Source: Actinomycetota bacterium
Lineage (GTDB): Bacteria; Actinomycetota; Thermoleophilia; UBA2241
Direction: 5' to 3'
Length of the DNA stretch: 8,164 bases
Assembly (NCBI GenBank): GCA_003157715.1
Contig: PMKK01000154.1
Coordinates: 6,952 to 15,115 of the forward strand
Shown here: positions 1-5,734 of the stretch, piece after piece
Numbering within the stretch: the stretch's first letter is position 1
Layout: every line of letters starts with the position of its first letter
Translations under genes and position numbers: made by a program
Notes under the pieces: generated by a model
What the model saw: only the letters and a program-made list of their open reading frames with translations
Told to the model about the DNA's origin: nothing
Databases searched by the model: none

Positions 1-202
1 GGGCGCCGGCGATGGCGTTGTCGGCCACCAGCAGCCCCGCGGCGGCGCCCGTGAAGGCGAGCTCGCTGGTGCCGTGCACGGCAAAGGCCATGCCGCGGGT
101 GATGACGAAGGGCCCGATCAGCCCGCAGGCGATGGCCACCAGCGCCGCCGCGGCGAGGGCGTGCTGCGCGAAGGGCAGACCGAGATACTGGGTGAGGCTC
201 AC
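1..202 (-). CDS. Metal ABC transporter permease, ABC-3 (ZnuB/MntB-like) family, C-terminal part outside window
   Basis: Only the first 67 codons are inside the window; the gene runs off the left edge. It would be the membrane channel of a metal-ion importer, working with the ATPase and binding lipoprotein encoded just upstream. The visible protein starts VSLTQYLGLPFAQHAL, continues with a hydrophobic helix (ALVAIACGLIGPFVI), and then has TRGMAFAVHGTSELAFTGAA. The segment G-P-F-V-I-T-R-G-M-A-F-x-x-H-G-T-S-E-L-A-F is characteristic of bacterial ABC-3 metal permeases. The GTG start is preceded by GGGAGA (207-212) at a 4-nt gap. An ATG closer to the ATPase stop hits a stop codon after eight codons, so GTG is preferred. 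The gene begins 19 bp after the ATPase stop and is surely co-transcribed with it. Family assignment is firm; the metal is not. Confidence 0.85.
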   Translation of the reverse strand, partial: MSLTQYLGLPFAQHALAAAALVAIACGLIGPFVITRGMAFAVHGTSELAFTGAAAGLLVADNAIAGA

Positions 203-221
203 GCGGTCTCCCGGGCGCGGC

Positions 222-1181
222 TCATTCGTCCTCCCACAGCGCGGGAGCCGAGACCGCCGGGGGATGGTGACCCTCATCGCCACACGTGACATCGTCGTCG
301 TCGGGGGTCACCACGACGACCCGGCCGCCGGCCCGCACCACGTCGACATGCGTACCGTAGAGCGAGCTCAGGCGCGCACCGGTGAGGATCTCGGCCGGGC
401 TGCCGACCGCGAAGCGGCCGCCGACCAGGTAGAGCAGCCGGTCGACGTAGGGCAGGACCGGATTGATGTCGTGGGTCACGAAGACGATCGTCGTGCCGGC
501 CTCGCGGCGGCGCTGCTCGATGAGCGCGGTGATGACGCGCTGGTGAGCGACGTCGAGCGACAAGAGAGGCTCGTCGCACAGCAGGATGTCGGGATCGCCG
601 AGCAGCGCCTGGGCGATGCGCAGACGCTGCTGCTCGCCGCCCGAGAGCAGCCCGACGGGCGCGTCGGCGAAGCCCGCCGCGCCTACCGCGCGGATCACGT
701 CGTCGACGCGCCGGCGGCTCTCGCGGCGCGCCAGCGCCACCCCCGGCAAATGGCCGTCGAGACCGAAGCGCACGAGGTCGCGACCGCGCACGGGCAGATC
801 GCGGTCGAAGGCCCGCTGCTGGGGGATGTACCCGATGCGCTTGCTGCCCCGGCGCGGCGACCGTCCCGCGACCTCGATGGTCCCCGCCGATAGTCGCGCG
901 ATACCCAGCACGGCCTTCAGCAGTGTGGTCTTGCCCGTGCCGTTGGGACCGAGCACCGCCAGGAACTCGCCGCGTTCCACGGTCAGGTCGAGACCCTCCC
1001 ACACGCGCCGCTCACCGTAGCCCGCCGCGGCGCCCGTGAAGCGGATCGCGGGGCCGGCTGCGGAAGCCGTGGGGCCCGCGGGAGCCGTGGGGCCCGCGGG
1101 AGCCGTGGGGCCCGCGGAAGCCGTGGGGCCTGCGGGAGCCGCGGGGCCCGCGGGGCCGGCCGGGGCCGGGGGAGCGGTCAC
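222..1181 (-). CDS. Metal ABC transporter ATP-binding protein (ZnuC/MntB-like ATPase)
   Basis: This is the cytoplasmic ATPase (319 aa) that powers the metal importer. Motifs in order: Walker A GPNGTGKT (residues 78-85), Q-loop IPQQ (119-122), ABC signature LSGGEQ (179-184), Walker B ILLCDEP (199-205) with catalytic Glu204, D-loop SLD, and switch His237 in VTHD. The GTG start overlaps the TGA stop of the binding-protein gene (GTGA), which indicates translational coupling. No other start codon lies before the ABC domain, so the odd N-terminus should be translated: about 44 residues of Pro/Ala/Gly-rich sequence made from five 18-bp repeats. The domain itself begins near AIRFTGAAAGYG. The tail contains VVVVTPDDDD and a GHH, an acidic and His-bearing end that might touch metal; this is only a suggestion. 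ZnuC relatives are usually near 250 aa, and the N-terminal tail explains most of the excess. Confidence 0.93.
   Translation of the reverse strand: MTAPPAPAGPAGPAAPAGPTASAGPTAPAGPTAPAGPTASAAGPAIRFTGAAAGYGERRVWEGLDLTVERGEFLAVLGPNGTGKTTLLKAVLGIARLSAGTIEVAGRSPRRGSKRIGYIPQQRAFDRDLPVRGRDLVRFGLDGHLPGVALARRESRRRVDDVIRAVGAAGFADAPVGLLSGGEQQRLRIAQALLGDPDILLCDEPLLSLDVAHQRVITALIEQRRREAGTTIVFVTHDINPVLPYVDRLLYLVGGRFAVGSPAEILTGARLSSLYGTHVDVVRAGGRVVVVTPDDDDVTCGDEGHHPPAVSAPALWEDE
1066..1155. repeat. Five 18-bp tandem repeats inside the ATPase gene
   Basis: Five head-to-tail 18-bp units fill this stretch. The plus-strand consensus is GCCGTGGGGCCCGCGGGA. Units 1 and 2 are identical, unit 3 differs by one base, unit 4 by one base, and unit 5 by two or three. 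Read on the minus strand they encode the hexapeptide pattern P-A-G-P-T-A, with some P-to-S changes, forming the N-terminal tail of the ABC ATPase. Because the unit is a multiple of three, copy-number change would lengthen or shorten the tail without a frameshift. Confidence 0.9.
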
Positions 1182-2149
1182 GACCGGCCGCCCAGGGCCT
1201 GCAGGATCTCGTGAGCCTGGCGCAGCTGCCAGGCCTGATAGGAGGGCTCGTTCGAGGGCCGGGTCTCACTGACACCGACGACCGGAATACCCGCCTGAAG
1301 GGCCAGGATCCGCGTGTGCTGGCTCACGGCGCTCGTCGCCTGCGTGTTGTAGAGCAGAAGCCGCAGCCGGTGACCGGCGATCAGCGACTGCATGGCCTGA
1401 GTGTCTGAGGCGCTCGGCTCGTTGCCGTTCTCGATGGCCGTCGCGAACCCCGGCGGCGTTACCGAGACGAGTCCGGCGTCGGCGATCAGGTAGCCCGGCA
1501 CACGCTCGGTGTAGGCGACGGGCTGCCCGGCGAACCTGCGTTTGATCTGCGCGATGACCGCGAGGGTCGGACGCAGCGAGGCGTCGAAGCGTCGCAAACC
1601 GGCCTTGTAGGCGGTCGCCCCCGCCGGGTCGGCGGCAATCAGGGCGCGTTCGACGGCCTGCGCCACGAGCGGTACGCGCGCGACGTCATACCAGAAGTGG
1701 GGATTGACGTTGGCGCCGGTCTCTCCGAGCACTCGCTGAGCATCGATCACCGCCGGGTGGGCGCCCGAGGCCGAAAGGAGCTGTCCCACGAAGTTGTCGT
1801 AGCCGGCGCCGTTTTCGATCACGATCCGGGCGTCGGCCACGGCGCCCGCGTCGGCGGCGCTCGCCTGAAAGAGATGCGGGTCGGCGTTGGGGTCGGAGAT
1901 GAGCGACGTGACCCGCACACGGGCGCCGCCGATCTGCGCGGCGATGCCGCCCCAGACGTTCTCGCCCGCCACGACCGCGACGGGCGACCCGGTCGCGGTC
2001 GCCGACGACGACCCGCACCCCGCGGCCACGGCCACAAGGGCGAAGGCGGCCAGCCCCACTGCCGCACCCGCCGCAAGGGTCGTGAGGGCCTTCAGAGTCG
2101 TGAAGAGGCGCTCGGCCAAGCCGGGCGGCTGATGGCGCGATCCAAGCAT
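1178..2149 (-). CDS. Metal ABC transporter substrate-binding lipoprotein (ZnuA/PsaA family)
   Basis: This 323-aa extracytoplasmic binding protein captures a divalent metal and delivers it to the permease. A hydrophobic signal region (about residues 21-44) ends in LVAVAAGC, a lipobox with Cys45 as the lipidated residue, followed by a Ser/Thr/Ala linker. Probable metal ligands are His92 in NADPHLF, His151 in VNPHFWYD, Glu215 in VAYTERVPGYL, and Glu295 in VGVSETRP. The order His-His-Glu followed by an acidic residue recalls the manganese/iron binders PsaA and MtsA rather than three-His ZnuA, and there is no His-rich loop. The frame stays open upstream to 2233, but that extension would run through the Fur-type operator, so the ATG at 2149 is chosen. 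No Shine-Dalgarno sequence fits in front of it, so a leaderless mRNA is possible. It is the first gene of the operon, with its stop overlapping the ATPase start. Zinc versus manganese remains open. Confidence 0.9.
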   Translation of the reverse strand: MLGSRHQPPGLAERLFTTLKALTTLAAGAAVGLAAFALVAVAAGCGSSSATATGSPVAVVAGENVWGGIAAQIGGARVRVTSLISDPNADPHLFQASAADAGAVADARIVIENGAGYDNFVGQLLSASGAHPAVIDAQRVLGETGANVNPHFWYDVARVPLVAQAVERALIAADPAGATAYKAGLRRFDASLRPTLAVIAQIKRRFAGQPVAYTERVPGYLIADAGLVSVTPPGFATAIENGNEPSASDTQAMQSLIAGHRLRLLLYNTQATSAVSQHTRILALQAGIPVVGVSETRPSNEPSYQAWQLRQAHEILQALGGRS

Positions 2150-2156
2150 GGCGAAA

Positions 2157-2171
2157 TGATAACCGTTTTCA
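2157..2171 (-). promoter_or_regulatory. Fur-family (Zur-like) 7-1-7 operator
   Basis: On the minus strand the sequence is TGAAAACGGTTATCA. Its reverse complement is TGATAACCGTTTTCA, so the two 7-base arms around the central base agree at all but one pair. This 7-1-7 layout with TGA/TCA ends is what Fur-family repressors (Zur, Fur, Mur) bind, and it closely resembles actinobacterial Zur boxes. The site ends 7 bp in front of the chosen ATG of the metal-binding lipoprotein. A possible -10 (TTATCAT) lies within it, so a bound repressor would block transcription start. Metal-replete conditions would therefore shut the operon. The regulator is not encoded in the window, so Zur is an inference from the operon's role. 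Confidence 0.75.
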
Positions 2172-2244
2172 GTAATCGGCACACCTCTGGCTTCGCAGGC
2201 CCTCTGGCTTGGCAGACCCGGCCGCTGCACCATCCCCAGCGCCG

Positions 2245-2352
2245 TCAGGCGCGCCGGATAGACGGGCGAGCCGGGCTGGATCCGGCGAGCGGCATGGCGA
2301 GGCGGCCGGGCGTGGCGCCGATGTGGCCCGATTCGACGATTGCGATGTTCAT
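2245..2352 (-). pseudogene. Remnant of a Rossmann-fold (NADPH:F420 reductase-like) oxidoreductase gene, N-terminus only
   Basis: A 35-codon frame starts at ATG with a convincing ribosome binding site (GAGGTG, 7 nt upstream). It begins MNIAIVESGHIGATPGRL, which resembles the opening strand and nucleotide-binding turn of F420-dependent NADPH reductases and related dehydrogenases, whose usual form is MxIAIxGxGxIGxxLGRL. The first glycine of the GxGxxG turn is replaced by Glu (E-S-G-H-I-G), and the frame ends at TGA right after the first helix. Nothing resembling the rest of such an enzyme follows in any frame before the lipoprotein gene. I read it as the decayed 5' end of a lost gene. A functional short peptide upstream of the metal operon is a less likely alternative. 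Confidence 0.5.
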
Positions 2353-2365
2353 GTCGTTCACCTCG

Positions 2366-2384
2366 TCACTTATGACTCAAATGA
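2366..2384. promoter_or_regulatory. Possible operator: AT-rich imperfect palindrome
   Basis: The 19-bp sequence TCACTTATGACTCAAATGA is an imperfect dyad with TCA/TGA ends and stands out as AT-rich in very GC-rich surroundings. It lies 14 bp upstream of the start codon of the oxidoreductase remnant, where a repressor site would be expected. It may be what is left of that gene's promoter and operator. The binding protein is unknown, and the symmetry (about 12 of 18 positions) is modest. Confidence 0.3.
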
Positions 2385-2573
2385 GCGCCTTTGTGAGGTA
2401 CCCGATGGGGGCTCGAAGATGACATCACGGCGCCCGGCTGGTTGACGCCCAGCCGCCCTCCCCCCGCCCGACCGCATCGCAACGCGGTTCCCGGCGGCAC
2501 GCTGGCGTTCACGGTGCCTGCTTCTCGTCAACCGCTCGAGGCTCCGAAGAATCCGCCGCGGGCTCGAGTCCCC

Positions 2574-2633
2574 GTCGCCGCCACCTTGAACAATTGCCCA
2601 ACATCATGGCCAATTGTTCAAGGTGGCGGCGAC
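2574..2633. repeat. Perfect 23-bp inverted repeat with a 14-nt loop
   Basis: The left arm (2574-2596) begins GTCGCCGCCACC and ends TTGAACAATTG. The right arm (2611-2633) is its exact reverse complement, separated by the loop CCCAACATCATGGC. In RNA or single-stranded DNA this would form a very stable hairpin. No T-run follows on either strand, so it does not look like an intrinsic terminator. It lies between genes read in opposite directions and fits a REP- or MITE-like mobile palindrome, or a structural element in a 5' leader. Neither can be shown from one copy. Confidence 0.85.
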
Positions 2634-2694
2634 CCTCTCCACCGCTCCTGACGGCAGCTCGCAGCCGCAGAGTTGCTCAAGGTGGCGGCAACCC
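2614..2694 (+). repeat. Diverged direct repeat of the inverted-repeat arm, 59-bp period
   Basis: Positions 2614-2635 and 2673-2694 match at 20 of 22 bases, sharing the core TCAAGGTGGCGGC. The following bases are also loosely similar in both copies (CTCC, then GACGGCA). So the right arm of the 23-bp palindrome occurs twice in direct orientation as well as once inverted, suggesting local duplication or repeated insertion of the same small element. Confidence 0.7.
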
Positions 2695-2794
2695 CCTCCA
2701 TCCCCCTCCGCTCCCGACGGCATCTCACGGCCGGAGGCGTGAGAGGACGTGGGCGTGGGAACCACCGGGAAACGGCCTGCGAAAGGAGATGTCC

Positions 2795-3577
2795 GTGCTC
2801 TTCGCCGTCACCGCTCTTGGTGAGCCCGAGGTCGGCGATGCTCGCGCCGTCTTGCTCGGTTTCACGATCGGGCTGCTCGTCACCTTCCTCGCGGTGCGCG
2901 CCAACACGCGGCTGATCCGCGCGCAGGTCTCGTGGTGGTTTCACGACATCACGCCGGGCGGCATGCATATCCACCACATGGTCTTCGGGGTGATCATCAT
3001 GGTGACCGCCGGACTGCTCACGTTCGGCTTGACACCGACGGGATTGGCCCTGCAACTCCTCGCCCTGGCGTTCGGCGCCGGTGTGGCGCTGACCCTCGAT
3101 GAGTTCGCCCTCATCCTGCATCTCGAAGACGTCTACTGGAGCGAGCAGGGCCGTATCTCGGTCGACGCCATCGTGGTCGCGACGGCAGCGGCCGCGCTTT
3201 CGCTGATCGTCGGCCCGCCGCTGGTAGGCACGGATGTCGGACGCACGACCTTTATCGGCGTGGCGATCGCGGTGATCCTCAACCTCAGCTTTGCGTCCAT
3301 CGCCATCCTCAAGGGCAAGCTGTGGACCGGCTTCGTGGGGATCTGGGTGCCGCTCGTCGGCTTCGTCGGCGCCATCCGTCTGGCGCGCCCTGACTCACCC
3401 TGGGCGCGAGCGCGCTACGCGAACAGGCCCAAGACGCTGGGGCGTGCCCAGGCGCGCGAGGCGCACCGGCGCGGGCACCCAGGCAGGTTCAGGGAGTGGT
3501 TCTACGACCTCATCGCCGGCAAGCCGTCGCTGCCGCCGCCCGGCGCGCCGCGGGAGCCCGGCGACCGCGAGGGCTGA
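2795..3577 (+). CDS. Six-helix integral membrane protein with a His-rich segment, function unknown
   Basis: The 260-aa protein has about six hydrophobic helices (near residues 16-36, 58-80, 84-108, 122-144, 151-173, 177-196) and a basic, Pro-rich cytoplasmic-type tail. Polar residues cluster in and beside helices 2 and 3: WWFHDITPGGMHIHHMVFG (residues 47-65) and LDEFALILHLEDVYW (101-115). Such His, Asp and Glu inside a membrane could hold a metal or carry protons; this is an inference. I recognise the pattern from uncharacterised actinobacterial membrane proteins but cannot name a function. GTG at 2795 is preferred because AAAGGAG sits 6 nt upstream; the in-frame ATG at 2789 abuts that site with no spacing. 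The gene stands alone between a repeat-rich gap and a convergent gene. Confidence 0.8.
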   Translation: MLFAVTALGEPEVGDARAVLLGFTIGLLVTFLAVRANTRLIRAQVSWWFHDITPGGMHIHHMVFGVIIMVTAGLLTFGLTPTGLALQLLALAFGAGVALTLDEFALILHLEDVYWSEQGRISVDAIVVATAAAALSLIVGPPLVGTDVGRTTFIGVAIAVILNLSFASIAILKGKLWTGFVGIWVPLVGFVGAIRLARPDSPWARARYANRPKTLGRAQAREAHRRGHPGRFREWFYDLIAGKPSLPPPGAPREPGDREG

Positions 3578-3587
3578 CGACACCGTA

Positions 3588-3632
3588 AGCGCGGCGGCCG
3601 CTCGCCTCAGCCGGCGTGAGCGCGGCGGCCGC
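3588..3632. repeat. 14-bp direct repeat, 31-bp period, in the convergent gap
   Basis: AGCGCGGCGGCCGC occurs exactly at 3588-3601 and 3619-3632. A perfect 14-bp palindrome, GCCTCGGCCGAGGC, follows at 3635-3648. They lie just after the stop of the membrane-protein gene. They may help end transcription or may simply be GC-rich repeats. Confidence 0.6.
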
Positions 3633-3660
3633 AGGCCTCGGCCGAGGCGAATGGCCGGCG

Positions 3661-3685
3661 CCGGCGCTCGAACGGCAAGCGCCGG
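3661..3685. terminator. Candidate hairpin between convergent genes
   Basis: CCGGCGCT (3661-3668) pairs with AGCGCCGG (3678-3685) across a 9-nt loop, 16 bp beyond the stop of the L,D-transpeptidase gene read on the minus strand. The stem is strong but no U-tract follows on either strand. If it terminates transcription it would do so as the U-poor type proposed for GC-rich bacteria. This is a weak call. Confidence 0.35.
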
Positions 3686-3701
3686 TGCGCGGGCCGTTGG
3701 A

Positions 3702-4850
3702 TCAGGGAACGTTCCAGACCGGCGTGCCGACCGGACAGCGTGGATACAGCCAGAGGATGTGGGCGTCGGAGAGTCTCGTGCAGCCGTGCGAGTAGTTGCG
3801 CGGGAAGCGCTTGAGCAGCCAGGGCTCGTTGGTGCCGTGGATCGCGAACAGGCCGTGATAGCGCATGCGACGCGGACCGTAGGGGCCGCCCATGCGGGGG
3901 TCCTTCGCATAGATGTGAAAGTGGCCCAGCGGCGTCGGCAGCGCAGGCCGCCCGAGGACGCAGTCGAAGACGCGCACCACCCAGCCGTGCTCCAGGTAGT
4001 AGAGCTTGTACTGCGACTTGTCGACCAGGATGTAGTGGGCCGGCGCGAGCGGCACGTGGTAGGCGCTGGGCCACTTGACCTGTACGACGACCGCGCCGCT
4101 CGCGCCGGCCGCGTGGGCGGCGTCGGCGGGCGTCGTCACGCGGTAGGCGAAGCGGCCGACGCGCTTGGCCCGAAAGCGGCAGACGACCCGCGAATCGCCG
4201 CCGAGCGTGAGTCTGCGCCACGCCTTCCAGTGGTGGTTCTGACGGCGCTGGAGCACCACTATGGCGCCGGGACGCTGCGGACTCACCGTAACGGTGAAGC
4301 CGATCTCTCGCCAACCGAAGACGGCGGCGGGGCCGGTCAGCGTGACACGCGGGCTGACGGCGACCGCGACCGTGGCGAAGGCCGGCGCCCAGTCGCCGTC
4401 GCCGGCGAAATCGACACGATAGACGGTCGTCAGGGCAGGTGTCTCGCTGAAGGTGACGCTCCCGTCGGCGCCCGTGATGGCGCCTTCGACGGGGGTGAAC
4501 GCGCTCTCACCGGCCGCCTCGGAGCTGAGCTCGAGAGTCGCTCCCGCGATACCGAGGGCCGCGCTGAGCACGGTCGGGCTGCCGGCCACTACGCCGGCCG
4601 GCGTCGCCGTCAAGGTGAGAGCCGGCGTGGCACTGGGACTCGGCGTGGGGCCCGGATCGGCCCAAGCCGTCGGCGGCAGGACCGGCGCGGCCACGAAGAA
4701 CGCGGCCGTCACCGCGAGCAGGGCCGCGAGCAGGGCAGCGAGCAAGGCAGACGGGAGTGGCGGGAGTGGCGGGAGCCGCGGCAGGCGTGTCCGCCGCGCC
4801 GGCGGCACCGGCAGGTCCCGCCGGACAGTCCCCCCGAACCGTTGTCTCAC
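3702..4850 (-). CDS. Exported L,D-transpeptidase (YkuD domain) with Ig-like domains
   Basis: This 382-aa enzyme would form 3-3 cross-links in peptidoglycan outside the membrane. The N-terminus is basic, then has a hydrophobic signal segment (about residues 35-55, SALLAALLAALLAV) and a cleavage-like site near TAWADP. A Pro/Ser/Thr linker leads to two probable Ig-like beta domains (about 75-150 and 155-245). The YkuD catalytic domain (about 260-382) starts at HYILVDKSQYKLYYLE and carries His338 in HGTNEP and the active-site SHGC (354-357) with Cys357 and a following Arg. This is the canonical H-x(14-17)-[ST]HGC layout. The GTG start is preceded by AGGAGGGG (4853-4860); the frame is open further upstream but lies inside the neighbouring gene without another site. 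It begins 34 bp after the isomerase-like gene and is probably co-transcribed with it. Confidence 0.92.
   Translation of the reverse strand: MRQRFGGTVRRDLPVPPARRTRLPRLPPLPPLPSALLAALLAALLAVTAAFFVAAPVLPPTAWADPGPTPSPSATPALTLTATPAGVVAGSPTVLSAALGIAGATLELSSEAAGESAFTPVEGAITGADGSVTFSETPALTTVYRVDFAGDGDWAPAFATVAVAVSPRVTLTGPAAVFGWREIGFTVTVSPQRPGAIVVLQRRQNHHWKAWRRLTLGGDSRVVCRFRAKRVGRFAYRVTTPADAAHAAGASGAVVVQVKWPSAYHVPLAPAHYILVDKSQYKLYYLEHGWVVRVFDCVLGRPALPTPLGHFHIYAKDPRMGGPYGPRRMRYHGLFAIHGTNEPWLLKRFPRNYSHGCTRLSDAHILWLYPRCPVGTPVWNVP
4714..4778. repeat. 12-bp and 9-bp tandem repeats encoding the signal-peptide region
   Basis: Three 12-bp units (GCGAGCAGGGCC and variants, 4714-4749) encode A-L-L-A repeats, the hydrophobic core of the L,D-transpeptidase signal segment. 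Three 9-bp units (CGGGAGTGG and a variant, 4752-4778) encode the Leu/Pro-rich L-P-P-L-P-P stretch just before it. Both unit lengths are multiples of three, so copy changes keep the frame. Confidence 0.8.
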
Positions 4851-4884
4851 GACCCCTCCTCTTACTCGACCACCCGCGCTTGCT

Positions 4885-5652
4885 CTAGACGAGCCCGTGC
4901 GACTCCAGATAGGCGATGCTGGCAAGCATCGCCGTCTCATCCAGATGCTCGAGGATCACGGTGGCCCCGGCGGCACGGGCGCAGGCCAGCGCGGCCGCTG
5001 CGTCGACCACGCCCTCGCCGAGTGGACGATGCGGGTCGTCCGTATCGGTCGGGCCCGTGTTGTCGTGCAGGTGGACATGGACCAGACGAGCCCGCGGCTC
5101 GGCCAGGAAGGCAGCGAGCGTCCCGCTGATGGCGGCGTGACCGCAATCGAGCGTCAGGCCGAGCTCGCCGAGCTCGAGGTCGCCGGGCGTCGCGAAGTGC
5201 GAGCCGCCCACGCCGGGCATGTTCTCTACGGTGATGGTCAGTCCCGTCGCGCGTTGCAGCTCGGCGAGATCGGCGATGGTGCGCTGCAGGGCCGCGACCA
5301 CGACCGGGTCGCGCGGCCCGGGGGGCTCGATGTAGTCGGGATGCACCACGTAGAGCAGGGCGCCGATCTCGGCAGCAGCCTCGATGTGGCGGCGATGCTG
5401 AGCGACCGCCTGAGCGCGCACGCCCTCGTCGGGGCTGCCGGGCTGAATATCGAAGCCGTAGGGACCGTGGACGGTCAGCCGCAGGCCGCTCGCCAGAGCG
5501 TCGCGGCGATTGCGCGGCGACAGCACGGTGTGCAGGCCGAAGGAGTCGATCTCGACCAGACCGGTGCGCGGCGCAAGCCGCTCGAAAGCGGCGGCCAGCG
5601 TCTCGTCGGAGTAGATCTGGCTGGGCAGACCGATGTCGGGCGGCAAGATCAT
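4885..5652 (-). CDS. Sugar phosphate isomerase/epimerase-like TIM barrel (AP endonuclease 2 / xylose isomerase-like fold)
   Basis: The 255-aa protein has the residues of a metal-dependent xylose-isomerase-like barrel in the expected order: His62 in TVHGPYG, His104 in VVHPDY, Glu143 in VENMPG, Asp169 and His172 in LDCGHA, His194/His196/Asp197 in HVHLHDN, the loop PLGEG, and Glu235 in ILEHLDE. Members act on sugars, inositol derivatives or abasic DNA; the substrate cannot be told here. It is shorter than endonuclease IV (about 280 aa) and reads more like an epimerase or isomerase. ATG at 5652 starts the conserved core. The frame is open to 6003, but that stretch runs antisense through the riboswitch and is not credible. 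The ribosome binding site is weak. An AT-rich TATGCTTTAT just upstream may be a -10 element. It is divergent from the B12 operon and leads into the L,D-transpeptidase gene. Confidence 0.85.
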   Translation of the reverse strand: MILPPDIGLPSQIYSDETLAAAFERLAPRTGLVEIDSFGLHTVLSPRNRRDALASGLRLTVHGPYGFDIQPGSPDEGVRAQAVAQHRRHIEAAAEIGALLYVVHPDYIEPPGPRDPVVVAALQRTIADLAELQRATGLTITVENMPGVGGSHFATPGDLELGELGLTLDCGHAAISGTLAAFLAEPRARLVHVHLHDNTGPTDTDDPHRPLGEGVVDAAAALACARAAGATVILEHLDETAMLASIAYLESHGLV

Positions 5653-5695
5653 GTCCCATAAAGCATATCTCGAACATGGCGGTGCGTGACGGCGC

Positions 5696-5723
5696 TTGAC
5701 CAGCGTCAGGTCTTCTTGATAAT
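5696..5723 (+). promoter_or_regulatory. Sigma-70-type promoter of the B12 operon
   Basis: TTGACC (5696-5701) and GATAAT (5718-5723) are separated by 16 bp, a good match to the housekeeping -35/-10 pattern. The -10 lies just before the cobalamin riboswitch, so transcripts would begin at about 5730 and include the complete aptamer. Confidence 0.7.
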
Positions 5724-5734
5724 CTTTCTCAACT

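Larger units (their letters stand above)
2385..2794. other. Intergenic region without a convincing gene
   Basis: About 410 bp carry no credible protein. Frames that stay open here are Pro/Arg-rich and lack ribosome binding sites. The region holds the large inverted repeat (2574-2633), a diverged direct copy of its right arm (2673-2694), and a small hairpin with 7-bp stems (2723-2729 pairing with 2738-2744) about 40 bp before the ribosome binding site of the membrane-protein gene. No clear -35/-10 pair was recognised. The 5' untranslated region of the downstream gene may include the hairpins. Confidence 0.6.

Noticed and set aside
1066..1155. Repeat array as a CRISPR or origin iteron array
   Set aside because: The units are head-to-tail without spacers, lie inside a translated frame and encode a regular hexapeptide.
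2557..2583. tRNA T-arm-like sequence CGGGCTCGAGTCCCCG followed by CGCCGCC, suggesting a tRNA or tRNA 3' fragment (attachment site)
   Set aside because: The T-loop has C in place of the first T, and no convincing D-arm, anticodon arm or CCA end could be assembled upstream or downstream. The similarity probably reflects GC-rich sequence and the XhoI-like palindrome.
2574..2633. Inverted repeat as an intrinsic terminator
   Set aside because: The stem is strong, but neither strand has a T-run after it, and no gene ends nearby on either strand.
2442..2651. 69-aa plus-strand open frame in the intergenic region
   Set aside because: It is Pro/Arg-rich, has no ribosome binding site, and runs through the inverted repeat.
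3291..5129. 612-aa plus-strand open frame overlapping the membrane protein, L,D-transpeptidase and isomerase-like genes
   Set aside because: Its composition is Arg/Gly/Ala-rich with no recognisable domain. It lies antisense to two genes with clear catalytic motifs; long antisense frames are common at this GC content.
4453..5661. 402-aa plus-strand open frame
   Set aside because: It is antisense to the L,D-transpeptidase and the TIM-barrel gene, whose active-site residues are intact. The frame is a high-GC shadow.
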